26,746 nucleotides of DNA from CAZILN01 sp964540005 (GTDB lineage Bacteria > Bacteroidota > Bacteroidia > Bacteroidales > SM23-62). The position numbers were made by a program, and so were the translations under genes. The stretch lies in contig CAZILN010000337.1 in assembly GCA_964540005.1 (NCBI GenBank), positions 1 through 26,746 on the forward strand. Reading direction: 5' to 3'. The notes beneath the pieces are model-generated. The model was not told the origin of the DNA. It searched no databases and saw only the letters and a program-made list of their open reading frames with translations. This document shows positions 25,827-26,746 of this stretch, piece by piece (position 1 is the stretch's first letter; every line of letters begins with the position of its first letter).

Positions 25827-25946
25827 ATGCAGGAAAGCATTCGGATAAATACCGACAGACATAACGGGGCCGTTTCGGTGTATGTTCAGGGTGCCGCCGC
25901 GGCTATCATGATAGAATTCAATATGATGTACCCTTCTGTTCGATAG
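25827..25946 (+). CDS. Small open reading frame (39 residues), doubtful
   Basis: An ATG at 25827 opens a 39-codon frame (MQESIRINTDRHNGAVSVYV ... IEFNMMYPSVR) ending in TAG 25944-25946. It lies in the 287-bp gap between the GSCFA start and the PQQ-protein stop, divergent from GSCFA and preceded by an AT-rich leader. The sequence is protein-like but matches no family I recognise. The opposite strand of the same DNA is also open, so either could be a shadow. It may be a small gene, the 5' remnant of a larger gene, or noise. Confidence 0.2.
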   Translation: MQESIRINTDRHNGAVSVYVQGAAAAIMIEFNMMYPSVR

Positions 25947-26013
25947 TGTTTCAAACTGTGTGTCAGGCCAGGATTGTCTTCTCGGTTCAGGCCACAAGGA
26001 TCCGAAAGAAAAC

Positions 26014-26036
26014 AGTTCGTGAAAAAACTACGAACT
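26014..26036 (-). terminator. Intrinsic-terminator-like hairpin spanning the stop of the PQQ-propeller gene
   Basis: On the minus strand AGTTCGT, a 9-nt loop and ACGAACT form a perfect 7-bp stem, followed by a T-rich run (GTTTTCTTTC). The TAG stop of the propeller gene lies at the stem-loop boundary. The position and following T-rich tract fit a terminator, though the stem is modest. Confidence 0.45.
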
Positions 26037-26746
26037 TTGCAGGGAATAGACCATCAGAACATTCCCGTGCCTCAGGAACATTTTTCCATCAAAGAGATAA
26101 GGATGCGACCAGTGGGGGCCATTCCCTTTATCAATCTGAAATGAACTGATGAGCTTGAAACCGGAGGGATCGGGTTTCACAAGACCCACATTCCCTCTTT
26201 TCTCTTCGTACACATACAGCATCCCATCGGCATACACCATTTCCCCTTTTGAGTTCCATTTTTCATCGTACATCACTTCGCCCGTATTCCAGTCCAGGCA
26301 GGCCCAGGCCCCGGAGCCGTTGCTTATCCAGTACGATCCATACAGGTAGCCATCCAGTTCAATGAGTCCATGGTGGTGGTTGTCCAGGACCGTATTGGTA
26401 TAGACCTCTTCAATGGATGATACCTCGTCATTGACCTTGAGCATTTTTGCCGGATAGTCATATCCGATGGATAAAAAGATCATGTTGCCTTTCACTACCG
26501 GGGAATTGGCCCAGATTATCCCCTTGGGTTGCCATTTCCACAGGGAAGAGTCGAAATATTTGTAGGAGGTTTTTATGTCACCATTCTCCGGATCCACAAT
26601 GAACAAGTCGCTGGCAGAAGTTCCTAAGATATATTCTTTGCCGTTGAAGGTGTGTAAGATGGGCGAAACATAAGAACGCTGTCCGCCGGTGCCTGGTGTT
26701 TTCCAGATTTCTTCCCCGGTCATTTTGTCAAAAGCCACAAAGGTCG
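26028..26746 (-). CDS. PQQ-like beta-propeller protein (partial, N-terminus outside window)
   Basis: The frame is open from the right edge to TAG 26028-26030, giving ~239 C-terminal residues. It contains propeller blades of the PQQ/BamB type: TFVAFDKMTGEEIWKTPG, YILGTSASDLFIVDPENGDI, NTVLDNHHHGLIELDGYLYG, AWACLDWNTGEVMYDEKW and VYADGMLYVYEEKRGNVGLV. Each blade shows the 'D-x-x-T/N-G-x-x-x-W' turn. Homologues are secreted or periplasmic quinoprotein-like or polyvinylalcohol-dehydrogenase-like proteins that often lack a bound quinone. The N-terminal half, signal peptide and any catalytic domain are outside the window, so function is open. Confidence 0.85.
   Translation of the reverse strand, partial: TFVAFDKMTGEEIWKTPGTGGQRSYVSPILHTFNGKEYILGTSASDLFIVDPENGDIKTSYKYFDSSLWKWQPKGIIWANSPVVKGNMIFLSIGYDYPAKMLKVNDEVSSIEEVYTNTVLDNHHHGLIELDGYLYGSYWISNGSGAWACLDWNTGEVMYDEKWNSKGEMVYADGMLYVYEEKRGNVGLVKPDPSGFKLISSFQIDKGNGPHWSHPYLFDGKMFLRHGNVLMVYSLQSS

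Noticed and set aside
1..26746. CRISPR arrays, tRNA/rRNA genes, insertion sequences, prophage or integrase genes
   Set aside because: Looked for on both strands by eye; no repeat-spacer structure, cloverleaf-like ends, transposase or integrase motifs were seen.

Overview
The window reads as Bacteroidota chromosome, probably a Bacteroidales/Marinilabiliales-type marine or sediment organism. The evidence is the gene families, not a marker gene: a TonB-dependent receptor with a carboxypeptidase-regulatory N-terminal domain, a GSCFA protein, a DUF4932 lipoprotein, a patatin fused to an Omp85-type barrel, an FtsX/MacB-type permease of the Bacteroidota form, a regulator-propeller/SpoIIE sensor phosphatase, and A-rich leaders with no strong Shine-Dalgarno sequence. 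There is no rRNA, tRNA, CRISPR array, insertion sequence or phage in view.

Layout. At the left edge is a CotH-type lamin-tail surface protein that runs off the window and seems to begin at an ATT codon (minus), with a cyclase-family hydrolase upstream of it. A UbiA-family prenyltransferase (plus) is divergent from these. Positions 3288-3837 are gene debris: a membrane-protein tail, the last ~60 residues of a DUF4143-type ATPase, and a piece of a PKD-like surface protein. A long co-directional minus-strand run follows (13816 down to 3875) with small gaps: propeller/SpoIIE phosphatase, patatin-Omp85 protein, TrmO, glycerate kinase, AmmeMemoRadiSam radical SAM enzyme, Memo-like protein, and a HEAT-repeat protein.

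The middle block (14055-20244) holds a secreted protein of unknown function and a two-module ABC permease (both minus), divergent from an overlapping NtrC-like response regulator/NtrB-like kinase pair (plus). The 205-bp divergent region contains a near-consensus sigma-54 promoter facing the permease, a 15-bp near-perfect inverted repeat overlapping it, and a separate 8+8 bp palindrome at the regulator's own putative promoter. The simplest reading is that the two-component pair controls the permease through sigma-54.

The right part holds a DUF4932 metallopeptidase-like lipoprotein broken by one frameshift, a DUF2271-like lipoprotein and a TonB-dependent receptor in one minus-strand unit, a GSCFA protein, and the C-terminal part of a PQQ-type beta-propeller protein whose stop codon lies in the loop of a terminator-like hairpin.

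I see no clearly new multi-gene defence or mobile system. The observations most worth checking are the sigma-54/inverted-repeat switch, the SpoIIE-patatin pairing, the ATT start, the DUF4932 frameshift and the layered gene remnants.
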